From: Streptomyces tuirus
Lineage (GTDB): Bacteria > Actinomycetota > Actinomycetes > Streptomycetales > Streptomycetaceae
NCBI GenBank assembly: GCA_018195615.1
Contig: JAGTPG010000002.1
Coordinates: forward strand, 1,736,001 to 1,800,000
DNA: 64,000 nt
Direction: 5' to 3'
Shown here: one piece after another, positions 49,650 through 58,845 of the stretch
Position numbering within the stretch: position 1 is the first letter of the stretch
How the letters are laid out: every line of letters starts with the position of its first letter
The notes under the pieces: model-generated
The model's input: the letters and a program-made list of their open reading frames with translations, nothing else
Told to the model about the DNA's origin: nothing
The model's database searches: none
Position numbers and translations under genes: made by a program

Positions 49650-49780
49650 GGGTGACCTCGCTGGGTGAAAGAGGGTTACTGCAAGCACCGAGGAAACGTG
49701 AGGGGACCAGGCCACAGCAAGGGCCAATGGGAAGCCGGTGGATTTTTTTGCCGAGCGTCGCGAGATCGATCGGCCGGATG

Positions 49781-49963
49781 TCAGAGCGGGCGGGCCGAAG
49801 AGAGCAGGGACAGGCCTGCCCCGATCTCCCTGCTCGTCAGCTCGGGCGACGACCTCAGGAGCTTTTCCTTGAGTGGTTCGCGCACCAGCACCCGGTCCCG
49901 GATGTCCGGCAGCCTCTCCCCTCCGTAGAGCACGGCCGAGTCCCAGTCGTCGGGGTCACTCAC
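49781..49963 (-). CDS. Small uncharacterised protein, or C-terminal part of the upstream gene
   Basis: Two readings are possible. As a separate gene, GTG at 49963 overlaps the upstream stop in a GTGA and gives 60 residues starting MSDPDDWDSAVLYGGERLPD and ending LLSSARPL. Alternatively one missing G in the five-base G run at about 49963-49967 would fuse it in frame to the 133-residue protein upstream. Single-base losses are frequent in this window, so I cannot decide. No known domain recognised. Confidence 0.55.
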   Translation of the reverse strand: MSDPDDWDSAVLYGGERLPDIRDRVLVREPLKEKLLRSSPELTSREIGAGLSLLSSARPL

Positions 49964-50361
49964 CCCCGCCGATCGACGATCACGGCGCGGGTCGGCGTCG
50001 GAAGTCCCGTCGCCGCCGCGAGGACGGCTGCCTCGACCGTGTCGGCCTCCTCCGGTGTGAGGCCGTCCAGCCAGAGCGTCTGGATCTCGCAACCGAGTGG
50101 GTCGTACGAGTAGGAGTCGACTACGTCGGTATCCGCGGAGAACCACCATTGCATCGTGATCGACGAGATGCGCAGGCCCAAGAGGTGGCCCAGCTCTTCC
50201 GGGCGCATGAGGACCTGGTCCCCCTCGACGTCGAGCACCACGGCCGCGTCTCTCACCGGGTGCACGAGCCCGATGCCGTGTACCTCGACGAGCCGCACCT
50301 GTTCGGCGAAGACCGACGTGGCCCCCGATTCCCGGTACCAGCGGATGGATCCGTCAGCCAT
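49960..50361 (-). CDS. Uncharacterised protein
   Basis: A 133-residue soluble protein starting MADGSIRWYRESGATSVFAE. It includes ISSITMQWWFSADTDVVDSY and DGLTPEEADTVEAAVLAAAT. No motif that I recognise. It may continue into the downstream reading frame if one base is missing near 49965. It lies upstream of pdxS on the same strand, 131 bases away through the small gene, next to another small uncharacterised gene. A pattern of paired small acidic proteins like this is sometimes seen for immunity proteins, but nothing here proves that. Confidence 0.7.
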   Translation of the reverse strand: MADGSIRWYRESGATSVFAEQVRLVEVHGIGLVHPVRDAAVVLDVEGDQVLMRPEELGHLLGLRISSITMQWWFSADTDVVDSYSYDPLGCEIQTLWLDGLTPEEADTVEAAVLAAATGLPTPTRAVIVDRRG

Positions 50362-50469
50362 GGCTCACAGCTCGGCAGCGTGAAGATGTGCACATGCTCG
50401 CCTCCCGAATCGTACTGCCTGCTCGATGGCCGGCCGGAATCCGTTTCCGGCCCGGCGCACTCGACGACG

Positions 50470-50501
50470 GAGGGGCCCGACCGCAAGCTGACGGACCCCT
50501 C
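50470..50501 (-). terminator. Hairpin after the 96-residue protein gene
   Basis: Arms 50470-50479 and 50492-50501 pair over ten bases with one mismatch. It lies 10 bases after the stop at 50512. Confidence 0.55.
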
Positions 50502-50511
50502 ACGCGCGCGG

Positions 50512-50802
50512 CTAATCACCGATGAAGAGCAGGTAGCCCGAGCGGCGGATCGCCTCGTGGGCCTCCTCGATGACACGCCTCATCACAGGAGTCTTCTCCT
50601 CCTCTCGCAGCTCTTCGAGCTCGACCACAAGGCGCTCCAACTGGGGGGTGTTGAACATCGTCAGGTCGTACGGTGAGACGCCCCGCCGCAGGCTGTTCTC
50701 CGGCGCTCGCGCGCACAGCAAGAGGAACGAATCCTCGACATCGTCACCGAACTCCTCGACGACATCCTGCGCACGGTTCAGTCTCCGCATTCCCAGACCC
50801 AT
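50512..50802 (-). CDS. Small helical acidic protein, unknown function
   Basis: A 96-residue protein, ATG at 50802. It includes LNRAQDVVEEFGDDVEDSFL, NTPQLERLVVELEELREEEK and VIEEAHEAIRRSGYLLFIGD: mostly helical and acidic. No family recognised. It lies between the 133-residue protein gene and the LemA-like gene, with its own downstream hairpin. Confidence 0.65.
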   Translation of the reverse strand: MGLGMRRLNRAQDVVEEFGDDVEDSFLLLCARAPENSLRRGVSPYDLTMFNTPQLERLVVELEELREEEKTPVMRRVIEEAHEAIRRSGYLLFIGD

Positions 50803-50881
50803 GCCGGTTCGCCTCTCCTGTTTCAGGGTGTCAGGCCCCCGAGCGTGAGGTCGGAGTGCACGGCCGGGTCAGCAGGTCGGT

Positions 50882-51424
50882 CTAGGCGGCCCGGTCCGCC
50901 AGGGCCGACGGAGGTTCGTCGTCCATTTCGAAGGCCATGGGGAAGGGCGCGTGGCCGGCCAGGCGGAACCAGCGCACCTTGCGGTGCCGGCGCAGGGCCC
51001 GGGCCGCCCGTACGGCGTCGTTGTGGAAGCGCCGGGCCATCGGGACCCTGCGGACGGCCTCGGTGAGCTCCCGGGCCGCCTCCTCTCCCCCGGGCACCTC
51101 GCGTACCGCCTCCACCTGCGCGGACTCGGCGAACACGGCGCGCAGGGCCTGGCTCAGTTCGCTCTCGGAGACCTCACGCTGCTCCTCCTCCGCCTGCCGG
51201 GCGGCGTGAGCGGCCTCGTACAGGACGATCGAGGCGGCCGGGTCGAGCACCCCTGAGGTGGCCAGTTCCTGGGTGACGGAGGCGCGGCGGAGCAGCTGTG
51301 CGTCGAGAGCGGCGCGCGCGGCGTCGATGCGGGCGTGCAGCCGGTCCAGCCGCCCGGCCGTCCAGCTCAGGTACAGGCCGATCACCACGAGGGCGACGAG
51401 GATCCAGATGAGGGTTGCGGTCAC
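50882..51424 (-). CDS. LemA-like membrane protein
   Basis: A 180-residue protein with one N-terminal membrane helix at about 5-22 (LIWILVALVVIGLYLSW) followed by a long helical domain. The segment AGRLDRLHARIDAARAALDA with QLLRRASVTQEL matches the LemA pattern. It ends with a segment not typical of LemA (VRWFRLAGHAPFPMAFEMDD). Start GTG at 51424. I recall a similar protein next to pimA in Streptomyces. Function unknown. Frame intact. Confidence 0.8.
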   Translation of the reverse strand: MTATLIWILVALVVIGLYLSWTAGRLDRLHARIDAARAALDAQLLRRASVTQELATSGVLDPAASIVLYEAAHAARQAEEEQREVSESELSQALRAVFAESAQVEAVREVPGGEEAARELTEAVRRVPMARRFHNDAVRAARALRRHRKVRWFRLAGHAPFPMAFEMDDEPPSALADRAA

Positions 51425-51505
51425 GGGCCAGAGGCTACCGGGGCGCTCCGCTGGGTCAGCCGGGTGTCATGCCAAGGGTGGTCGTGACGGCGCTCCGGGC
51501 GCTCC

Positions 51506-51574
51506 CGGGGCTGCCGCCCCCAGCCCTCCGCCTTCGGCCTGGACGGCCTCGTCCTCAAGCGCCGGACGGGCTGA
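51506..51574. repeat. Dispersed intergenic repeat
   Basis: The segment cctcgtcctcaagcgccgga and the GC-rich palindromic bases before it match, from memory, a repeat found between many Streptomyces genes. It fills the gap between the pimA stop and the LemA-like start. Confidence 0.5.
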
Positions 51575-51628
51575 GTGCACGCCCCGTCGGCCGGAAGGCC
51601 GCGGTGGTGCGTGCCGCCCCCGTCGCCC

Positions 51629-52792
51629 TCAGTCCCGGGCCAGCCCCAGCCTCCCCCACAGCCCCGTCGTCCGCTCGTCCTCGGCGACCGCCGCCGCTCC
51701 CGCCGTCACCGTCTCGTACACGGACAGGATGTCCGCGCCGACGGTCGACCAGTCGAAGCGCCGGACGTGGGCGCTGCCCCGCGCGCGCAGTCCCGCGCGG
51801 CGCGCCGGGTCCGCCAGGAGCCGTACGGCCGCGTCGGCCAGGGCGTCGGCGTCCTCGTTGGGGAACAGTTCGCCGGCCTCGCCCCGGTCCAGGACCTGCG
51901 CGAAGGCGTCCAGGTCGGAGGCGAGGACGGGGGCACCGGCGGACATGGCCTCGACCAGGATGATGCCGAAGCTCTCGCCGCCGGTGTTGGGCGCGACGTA
52001 CAGGTCGACACTGCGCAGGAAACGGGCCTTGTCCTCGTCGCTGACCATGCCGAGGAACTCGACGCGGGAACGCAGCTCGGCCGGGAGCGTCTCCACGGCC
52101 TCCTTCTCGTCGCCGCGCCCGGCGACCAGCAGCCGGGTCTGCGGCCGGGCGGCGAGGATCTTCGGCAGGGCCTTCATCAGCACCGGCAGGCCCTTGCGGG
52201 GCTCGTCGATACGCCCTATGAAGCCGATGGTGTCGCCCTGCCACTCGGTTTTGGGCTCGGCCTCGGCGAAGAAGTCGACGTCGACGCCGTTCGGGATCAC
52301 CACCGCGTCCCCGCCGAGGTGCTCCACGAGCGTGCGGCGGGCGTACTCGCTCACCGCGATCCGTGCGCTGATCTTCTCCAGGGCGGCCTGGAGGATCGCG
52401 TACGCGGCGATCATGGCCCGGGAGCGCGGGTTGGAGGTGTGAAACGTCGCCACGATCGGGCCCTGGGCCGCCCAGCAGGTCAGCAGGCCCAGCGACGGCG
52501 AGGTCGGCTCGTGGATGTGGATCACGTCGAAGGCGCCGTCGTGCAGCCAGCGGCGTACCCGGGCGGCGCTCAGGAAGCCGAAGTTGAGCCGGGCCACCGA
52601 GCCGTTGTACGGCACCGGCACCGCGCGCCCGGCCGAGACGACGTATGGCGGCAGCGGGGTGTCGTCGTCGGCCGGGGCGAGGACGGACACCTCGTGGCCG
52701 AGGCGGATGAAGTACTCGGCCAGGTCTCGGATGTGGAACTGGACGCCGCCCGGTACGTCCCAGGAGTACGGGCAGACGATGCCGATCCTCAC
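51629..52792 (-). CDS. pimA: Phosphatidyl-myo-inositol mannosyltransferase
   Basis: GT4 glycosyltransferase that adds the first mannose to phosphatidylinositol from GDP-mannose on the inner membrane face. It has 387 residues from the GTG at 52792. Donor-site and acceptor motifs are VCPYSWDVPGGVQFHIRDLA, IHIHEPTSPSLGLL, GFIGRIDEPRKGLPVLMKAL and NTGGESFGIILVEAMSAG with the EX7E pair. It overlaps patA by four bases (GTGA). Frame intact. Confidence 0.94.
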   Translation of the reverse strand: MRIGIVCPYSWDVPGGVQFHIRDLAEYFIRLGHEVSVLAPADDDTPLPPYVVSAGRAVPVPYNGSVARLNFGFLSAARVRRWLHDGAFDVIHIHEPTSPSLGLLTCWAAQGPIVATFHTSNPRSRAMIAAYAILQAALEKISARIAVSEYARRTLVEHLGGDAVVIPNGVDVDFFAEAEPKTEWQGDTIGFIGRIDEPRKGLPVLMKALPKILAARPQTRLLVAGRGDEKEAVETLPAELRSRVEFLGMVSDEDKARFLRSVDLYVAPNTGGESFGIILVEAMSAGAPVLASDLDAFAQVLDRGEAGELFPNEDADALADAAVRLLADPARRAGLRARGSAHVRRFDWSTVGADILSVYETVTAGAAAVAEDERTTGLWGRLGLARD

Positions 52793-53697
52793 GGGGTCCC
52801 CTTCGCAGGGTCGAGGTCCGCGAGCCACAAGCGCTGCAGCATGTGCCAGTCCTCCGGATGGTCGGCGATCCCCGTGGCGAAGGCGTCGGCCAGCGCCTGT
52901 GTCATGACAGACGTCTTCTCGGCACGCGTGCCTGACTCGGGCACCTCCACCGGCGGGTGGACGCGGCCCCGCATCACGGGCGAGTCGTCGTACCAGAGCG
53001 TGACGGGCAGCAGCAGGGCGCCGGTCTGCTGGGCGAGCAGGGCGGGTCCGGCCGGCATGCGGGCCGTGTCGCCGAAGAAGTCGACCTCGACGCCGGAGGC
53101 GGACAGGTCACGGTCGGCGACCAGGCAGACCAGGCCGCCGTCGCGCAGCCGCCTCGCCAGGGTGCCGAAGGCGGTGCCGCCGCTGTGCGGCAGGACCTCC
53201 ATGCCCAGGCCCTCGCGGTAGGCGACGAAGCGGTCGTACAGCGTCTCGGGCTTCAGGCGCTCGGCGACCGTCGTGAACGGAATGCGCAGCTCGGTGGTGA
53301 CCCAGGCGCCGGCCAGGTCCCAGTTGGCCAGGTGCGGGAGGGCGAGTATGACGCCCTTGCCCGCGGCCATGCCCTCGGTGAGGTGGTGCAGGTCCTTGGG
53401 GTCGAAGCCGCCCCTGATGCGCTCCTCGCTCCACGCGGGGAGCCGGAAGGACTCCATCCAGTAGCGCAGGTAGGACCGCATGCCGGCGCGGGAGAGCTCG
53501 GCGAGGCGCTCGGGGCTCGCGTCGGGCACCACGCGCGCGTAGTTGCTCTCCAGGCGTCGCACGCCCTTGCCGCGCTGCTTCCAGGCGAGGTCGGCGATGG
53601 TCTGTCCGAGCCGTGCGGCGACCGGCTCGGGGAGCTTCTTGACCGTGCCCCAGCCGAGGCCGTACAGCGCGTCCGTCAGCCGGTCCTGGGTGCTCAC
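52789..53697 (-). CDS. patA: Phosphatidylinositol mannoside acyltransferase
   Basis: LPLAT-family enzyme that acylates the mannose of PIM. It has 302 residues. The catalytic HX4D is HLANWD at about 110, followed by GSxx-type LVADRDLSASGVEVDFFG and ARMPAGPALLAQQTGALLLP. The order pgsA-patA-pimA is the same as in mycobacteria. Overlaps both neighbours by four bases (GTGA), so the three are one coupled unit. Frame intact. Confidence 0.92.
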   Translation of the reverse strand: MSTQDRLTDALYGLGWGTVKKLPEPVAARLGQTIADLAWKQRGKGVRRLESNYARVVPDASPERLAELSRAGMRSYLRYWMESFRLPAWSEERIRGGFDPKDLHHLTEGMAAGKGVILALPHLANWDLAGAWVTTELRIPFTTVAERLKPETLYDRFVAYREGLGMEVLPHSGGTAFGTLARRLRDGGLVCLVADRDLSASGVEVDFFGDTARMPAGPALLAQQTGALLLPVTLWYDDSPVMRGRVHPPVEVPESGTRAEKTSVMTQALADAFATGIADHPEDWHMLQRLWLADLDPAKGTP

Positions 53698-54398
53698 GTG
53701 GCCGCCTCGCTCCCGTGAGAGGCGTTCTGCTGCTTGCCCTCATTGTCCTGCGCGGCCGCCGCCTCCTCGGCCTCGGCCTCGGCGGACTCCCGGCGGACCG
53801 TGACGACCCGCTGGATCAGCGTGACGAGGCTGCCGACGGCGACGATCCACAGGGCGACCGGCAGCAGGTACTGGATGCCCGGGACACCGAACGCGTGCAG
53901 ACCCGCGAGCCCGGCCGCGACCAGCGAGATCACCAGCCGCTCGGCCCGCTCGACCAGCCCGTTGACGGCCACCGGCAGTCCGATCGACTCGCCGCGGGCC
54001 TTGGTGTACGACACCACTTGGCCGCTGGCCAGGCAGAAGATCGAGACGGCGCACAGGACGAGGTCGTCGCCACCACCGGCGTACCAGAGGATGAAGCCAC
54101 CGAAGATCGCGCCGTCGGCGACCCGGTCGAGCGTGGAGTCCAGGAAGGCGCCCCAGCGGCTGGAGCGGCCGAGCTGGCGGGCCATGTTGCCGTCGACGAG
54201 GTCGGAGAAGACGAACAGCGTGATCACGACCGTGCCCCAGAAGAACTCGCCCATGGGGTAGAAGACCAGCGCGCCCGCGACCACACCGGCGGTGCCGATG
54301 AGCGTGACGGTGTCGGGGCTGACGCCCCGCCGGATCAGAAACGCGGCGAACGGTGTGAGGACACGCGTGAAGAATGCACGCGCGTACTTGTTCAGCAT
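53694..54398 (-). CDS. pgsA: Phosphatidylinositol phosphate synthase (CDP-alcohol phosphatidyltransferase)
   Basis: Transfers phosphatidyl from CDP-diacylglycerol to inositol phosphate in the membrane. It has 234 residues from the ATG at 54398. The family motif is complete: SDLVDGNMARQLGRSSRWG, then AFLDSTLDRVAD, with the aspartates that bind the metal. About five or six membrane helices. The C-terminal tail is rich in Ala and Glu. First gene of the pgsA-patA-pimA unit. Frame intact. Confidence 0.92.
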   Translation of the reverse strand: MLNKYARAFFTRVLTPFAAFLIRRGVSPDTVTLIGTAGVVAGALVFYPMGEFFWGTVVITLFVFSDLVDGNMARQLGRSSRWGAFLDSTLDRVADGAIFGGFILWYAGGGDDLVLCAVSIFCLASGQVVSYTKARGESIGLPVAVNGLVERAERLVISLVAAGLAGLHAFGVPGIQYLLPVALWIVAVGSLVTLIQRVVTVRRESAEAEAEEAAAAQDNEGKQQNASHGSEAAT

Positions 54399-54613
54399 GG
54401 CCTTCCCGAGGGTCGGTGTCGCCGTCTGGCCCCTGCTGGCCACCGGCTGGCCCATCGTAGCCACGCGCGCGTGCGGGCGAGGGGTGGGCACCCTGACCCC
54501 TTCGGTTGAACCGTCAAGCGGCTGGTGGGAGGCGCGATCACGTCGTTCGTATGGACGCACCGTGACGGGAGTGGGAAGGTCGAATAACCGCGGGCGTCGC
54601 CGGAGCCGCACCG

Positions 54614-54630
54614 CACGCGGATCCCGCGTG
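54614..54630. promoter_or_regulatory. Short perfect palindrome in the leader of the EF-G paralogue
   Basis: The halves cacgcgg and ccgcgtg are separated by three bases and lie 43 bases before the start codon. This could be an operator or a small hairpin in the mRNA. Confidence 0.3.
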
Positions 54631-54672
54631 TCCGCGCCCACAGTGACCTCACCGTGCACGGGAGGCAGGATC

Positions 54673-56868
54673 ATGGGCGACAAGGCACAGACACACCCTG
54701 GGGCCGCCGGCAGGGCACAGGCGGCCGACCACCCCCAGTCCGTACGGAATGTGGTGCTGGTCGGCCACTCCGGATCGGGCAAGACCACCCTGGTGGAAGC
54801 CCTCGCGCTCACAGCGGGGGCGGTGAACCGGGCGGGCCGCGTGGAGGACGGCGGCACCGTCTCCGACTACGACGAGATCGAGCACCGGCAGCAGCGCTCG
54901 GTACAGCTCTCCCTGGTGCCCGTCGAGTGGGACGGCATCAAGGTCAACCTCCTCGACACCCCGGGATACGCCGACTTCGTCGGTGAACTCAGGGCCGGTC
55001 TGCGAGCCGCGGACGCGGCCCTCTTCGTCGTCTCGGCCTCGGACGGCGTGGACGGCTCGACCCGCATGGTGTGGGAGGAGTGCGCGGCGGTCGGCATGCC
55101 CCGGGCCATCGTCGTCACGCACCTGGAGGCGGCGCGCGCCGACTTCGAGGAGATGACACGGATCTGCGCGGAGGCCTTCGGCGCGGACGACCCCGACGCG
55201 GTCCTGCCGCTCTACCTGCCGTTGCACGGCCCCCAGGCGCCCGACGGGCACGCGCCCGTGACCGGCCTGATCGGGCTGCTGTCGCAGAAGCTGTTCGACT
55301 ACTCGACCGGCGAGCGCAAGGAGTCCGAGCCGGGCGAGGACCAGCTGCCGCTGATCGAGGAGGCCCGCAACCGGCTGATCGAGGGATCATCTCGGAGAGC
55401 GAGGACGAGACTCTCATGGACCGCTACCTCGGCGGGAACCGGTCGACGTCACGACGCTGATCGAGGACCTGGAGCGGGCCGTCGCACGCGGTGTCTTCTT
55501 CCCCGTCCTGGCTGCGGCCCCCGCGGCCGACGGCGCCCGGCAGGGACTCGGCACGGTGGAGCTGCTGGAGCTCGTGACGCGCGGCTTCCCCACCCCGCTG
55601 GAGCACGAGACGGTGCGGGTGACCACCATCGACGGCAAGCCGCGTGAACTCAAGCCGTGCGACCCGGACGCGCCCCTGGTCGCGGAGGTCGTGAAGACGT
55701 CCTCCGACCCGTACGTCGGCCGGCTGTCCCTGATCCGCTTGTTCTCGGGCACCCTGCGAGCCGATCAGACGGTCCACGTCTCCGGGCACGGGCTGGCCGA
55801 CCGCGGGCACGAGGACCACGACGTCGACGAGCGGATCGGCGCCCTGTCCACGCCGTTCGGCAAACAGCAGCGCCCGGTGTCGCACGTCATCGCGGGCGAC
55901 CTCGCGTGCGTGGCCAAGCTGGGCCGCGCCGAGACCGGCGACACGCTGTCCGCCAAGGACGACCCGCTGCTCATGGAGCCGTGGCAGATGCCCGACCCGC
56001 TGCTGCCGCTGGCCATCCAGGCGCACAGCAAACCCGACGAGGACAAGCTGTCGCAGGGCCTGGCCCGGCTGGTGGCCGAGGACCCGACGATGCGGCTCGA
56101 ACAGAACCAGGACACCCACCAGGTCGTTCTGTGGTGCCTGGGCGAGGCGCACGCGGACGTCGCCCTGGAGCGGCTGCGCAGCCGGTACGGCGTCCAGGTC
56201 GACGTCGTGCCGCACAAGGTCTCCCTGCGCGAGACCTTCGCGGACAAGTCCGCCGGGCGCGGTCGGCACGTCAAACAGTCCGGAGGACACGGCCAGTTCG
56301 CCATCTGCGAGATCGAGGTCGAGCCGCTGCCGGGCGGCTCCGGCATCGAGTTCGTGGACAAGGTCGTCGGCGGCGCGGTGCCCGGCAGTTCATCCCGTCG
56401 GTGGAGAAGGGCGTACGGGCCCAGGCCGCCAAGGGCGTCGCCGCCGGGCATCCGCTCATCGACGTCCGCGTGACGCTGCTCGACGGCAAGGCGCACTCGG
56501 TGGACTCCTCCGACGCCGCGTTCCAGACGGCCGGCGCGCTCGCGCTCCGGGAGGCCGCGGCGGACGCGAGGATCCATCTGCTGGAGCCGGTGGCCGAGGT
56601 GTCCGTGCTGATCGGCGACGACTTCGTGGGCGCCGTGATGAGCGACCTGTCCGGACGCCGCGGCCGGGTGCTGGGCACCGAGCAGACGCCCGGCGGGCGC
56701 ACCCTGATCCGGGCCGAGGTGCCCGAGATCGAGATCGGCCGCTACGCGATCGACCTGCGGTCGATGTCGCACGGCACGGCACGCTTCAGCCGCCGGTACG
56801 CGCGGCACGAACCGATGCCGCCGCAGGTCGCGGACCGGGTGCGCGAAGAGGCGCGCCAGGCCTCGTAG
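54673..56868 (+). CDS. Elongation factor G paralogue, three apparent frameshifts
   Basis: A translational GTPase of the EF-G2 type. G1 is GHSGSGKTT (31-39), G3 is DTPGYADF (95-102), but the G4 guanine motif, normally NKxD, reads THLE (149-152, VVTHLEAARADF). Domains III to V follow, with PSVEKGVRAQAAKGVAAGHP and a C-terminal domain IV/V ending EEARQAS. Breaks at 55383-55385 (GAGGGATC), 55434-55436 (GCGGGAACC) and 56391-56393 (GTGCCCGGC) each need one base and restore EGIISESEDETLMDRYLGG, then GEPVDVTTLIEDL, then AVPRQFIPSVEKG. The corrected length is 732 residues. Start ATG at 54673. Confidence 0.9.
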
Positions 56869-57048
56869 TCGGCGCCGGGCGCCTCCAAGTGCCCTGATGA
56901 GTACTCCCTCCGCCTCGGCGGGCGGCTTGCAGGGCCGCCCGCCGACGGATGTCGGTGCCTGCCGATACGCTGATGACCTGATCAACAGGTGTGCGGAGCG
57001 CGGAAGTCGGGAAGGCCGCAATGCAGGTGCGGCAGCGATGGGGCGGCA

Positions 57049-58701
57049 GTGACGGACGGATTCGACTTCAGTCCAGGGGCCCAGGTGCCCTTGGCGGGTG
57101 CGGCTGGCCAGACGGCGGCGACCTACGCACTGGCCGCCGCGGCCTACCGGGACGACGAGGTCACCAAGATCCTGAAGGCGGACAACGAGTGGCACCAGTC
57201 GAAGGTGACACCGCCGCGTCCCTGGGCGAAGATCTTCCGCCCCTGTTCGGGGAGGCCTTCTCCCGCGCGGTCATCGACCGGATGCTGGGTGCCGGGCGCG
57301 CGCCGGTCATCCAGTCCTTCGGCATCGAGCCCCAGGTCGTCGTGGAGCACTGCCTGGCGGCCCACCGCATCCGCCGCGACCGCGACAACTGGCTCTCGGC
57401 GATCACGGTGATCTGCGGGGTGCTCTTCCTGCCGGGCTTCCTCGTGTGGCTCCTGGTGTTCACGCTGCGCACCACCATGGCCAAGCGCGAGGACAAGCGT
57501 GCCGGCGCCCTCGCCACGACGCTGCTGGTCGCGGTGGGCGCGCTCGCCGTGCTGTTCCTGATCCGCATGCCGTTCACGGGCTTCTGGGCCTGGTACGGGC
57601 GCGCGGCGATCGTCATGCCGGTCGTCGGCTGGTTCTGGGCCAAGCTGATCTGCGAGCGGACGGCCCGTGACCTGCGGGAGCGCTGGGCGGGTCTGCTGGC
57701 CGGCGGCGGTGTGGGAGCCAAGATCCCCGAGGCGGTGCCGGGCAACCCCGGCGACGCGGCCGAGCAGGTGCGCAAGGAACTGGCCCGCCTCGGCGCCGAG
57801 CAGCGCTCCAACTCGGTCTTCTACGCCGGCCCCAAGGGCATACTCGGCATGGGCACGCGGTGGGGCAGCTGGCAACTGGCCGAGGAGCTGGTCTCGGCCG
57901 AGCCGGGCAAGGAGTTCCACCCCTTCCGCAGCTGGGACGTCATCGTGGCGATCCAGGGCGGCCTGGGCATGCTGGAGCGCACGTCCATCAACACCGGCGG
58001 CTTCCCCAAGCCGTCCATCACCCACTGGATCGTGACGCCGATCGGCGAGAAGGCGACGGAGGTGTCCCGGCCGAGCGGCACGGACGTCGACGCGTACACG
58101 ATCCGGACGCACGCCATACAGGACATCTGCAACAAGCAGCAGTTCGGCAGCGGCGACCGGCACTACCTCGGGTGCAGTGGACCCTCTGGGACGGCCATCT
58201 GGTGATCACCATGCTGATCACCGTGACCGTGCTGCACGACACCCTGCGCATCGAGGTCACCGGGCACGCCCTGGGACCGGTCAACCCCCTGTTCAACGAC
58301 AAGCCCGCGGCCAAGGAGAAGACGGTCCAGAAGTCTTTGCGTTTCTGGGAGACCCGCACCGTGAAGCTCCCGCTGATCGACGCCGACGAGGTGGTACGGC
58401 TGGCCGCGCGCGCCCCGCTGACCTGGTACCCGCCGCTGCTGAACTGGCTCGGCGGCAAGCTGACGCTGCCCGAGCCGTTCGGTCTGCGGCACGCGTGGGC
58501 GGACCAGCCGTGGCGGCACCGGTTCATGGCGGACGACGCGCTGCGGGCTGCGACACCTGTGCTGCGTGTGGTGCATGCGGCGGCGCTGAAGGTGCTGCGG
58601 GAGAACGGGGTGGACGTGGAGAAGTTCGGGTCGCGGTCGGCGGCGCTCAGTGGGCGGTGCAGGAGGCTTCGCCGAAGAAAGCCGATGTGTACGACGCCTA
58701 G
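57049..58701 (+). CDS. Large membrane protein, unknown function, three apparent frameshifts
   Basis: A 551-residue protein (after correction) with a soluble N-terminal part, at least two or three membrane helices in the first half (ITVICGVLFLPGFLVWLLVF, LLVAVGALAVLFLIRMPF, IVMPVVGWFWAKL), and a long second half without clear motif. Start GTG at 57049. Breaks at 57240-57243 (CGCCCCTG restores RPLFGEAFSRAVIDRML), 58170-58172 (CTCGGGTGC restores YLGVQWTLWDGH) and 58652-58654 (AGTGGGCGG restores LSGAVQEASPKK) each need one base. Ends ADVYDA. It follows the EF-G paralogue by 180 bases on the same strand. No family recognised. Confidence 0.75.
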
Positions 58702-58778
58702 TTGTGAGGTGCCCTGTGTTGTGGCTGGGGCGGGGGTGCGCGACTCGGCGTTGCGAGGTGCCGCCTGCGCCCACCCGT

Positions 58779-58838
58779 GCCGCCCATGGGGGTACCTCCC
58801 AGGCCCTTAAGGCACTGGGGAGGCACGACTGCCCGCAG
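58779..58838. repeat. Dispersed repeat with near-palindrome
   Basis: Contains a near-palindrome around cctcccaggccctt / aaggcactggggagg, and the 17-mer ggcacgactgcccgcag at 58822-58838, which recurs in reverse complement at 16743-16759. Confidence 0.6.
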
Positions 58839-58845
58839 GCTGGGG

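Noticed and set aside
49652..50113. Plus-strand open frame near pdxS
   Set aside because: It is antisense to the small minus-strand genes and has no coding character.
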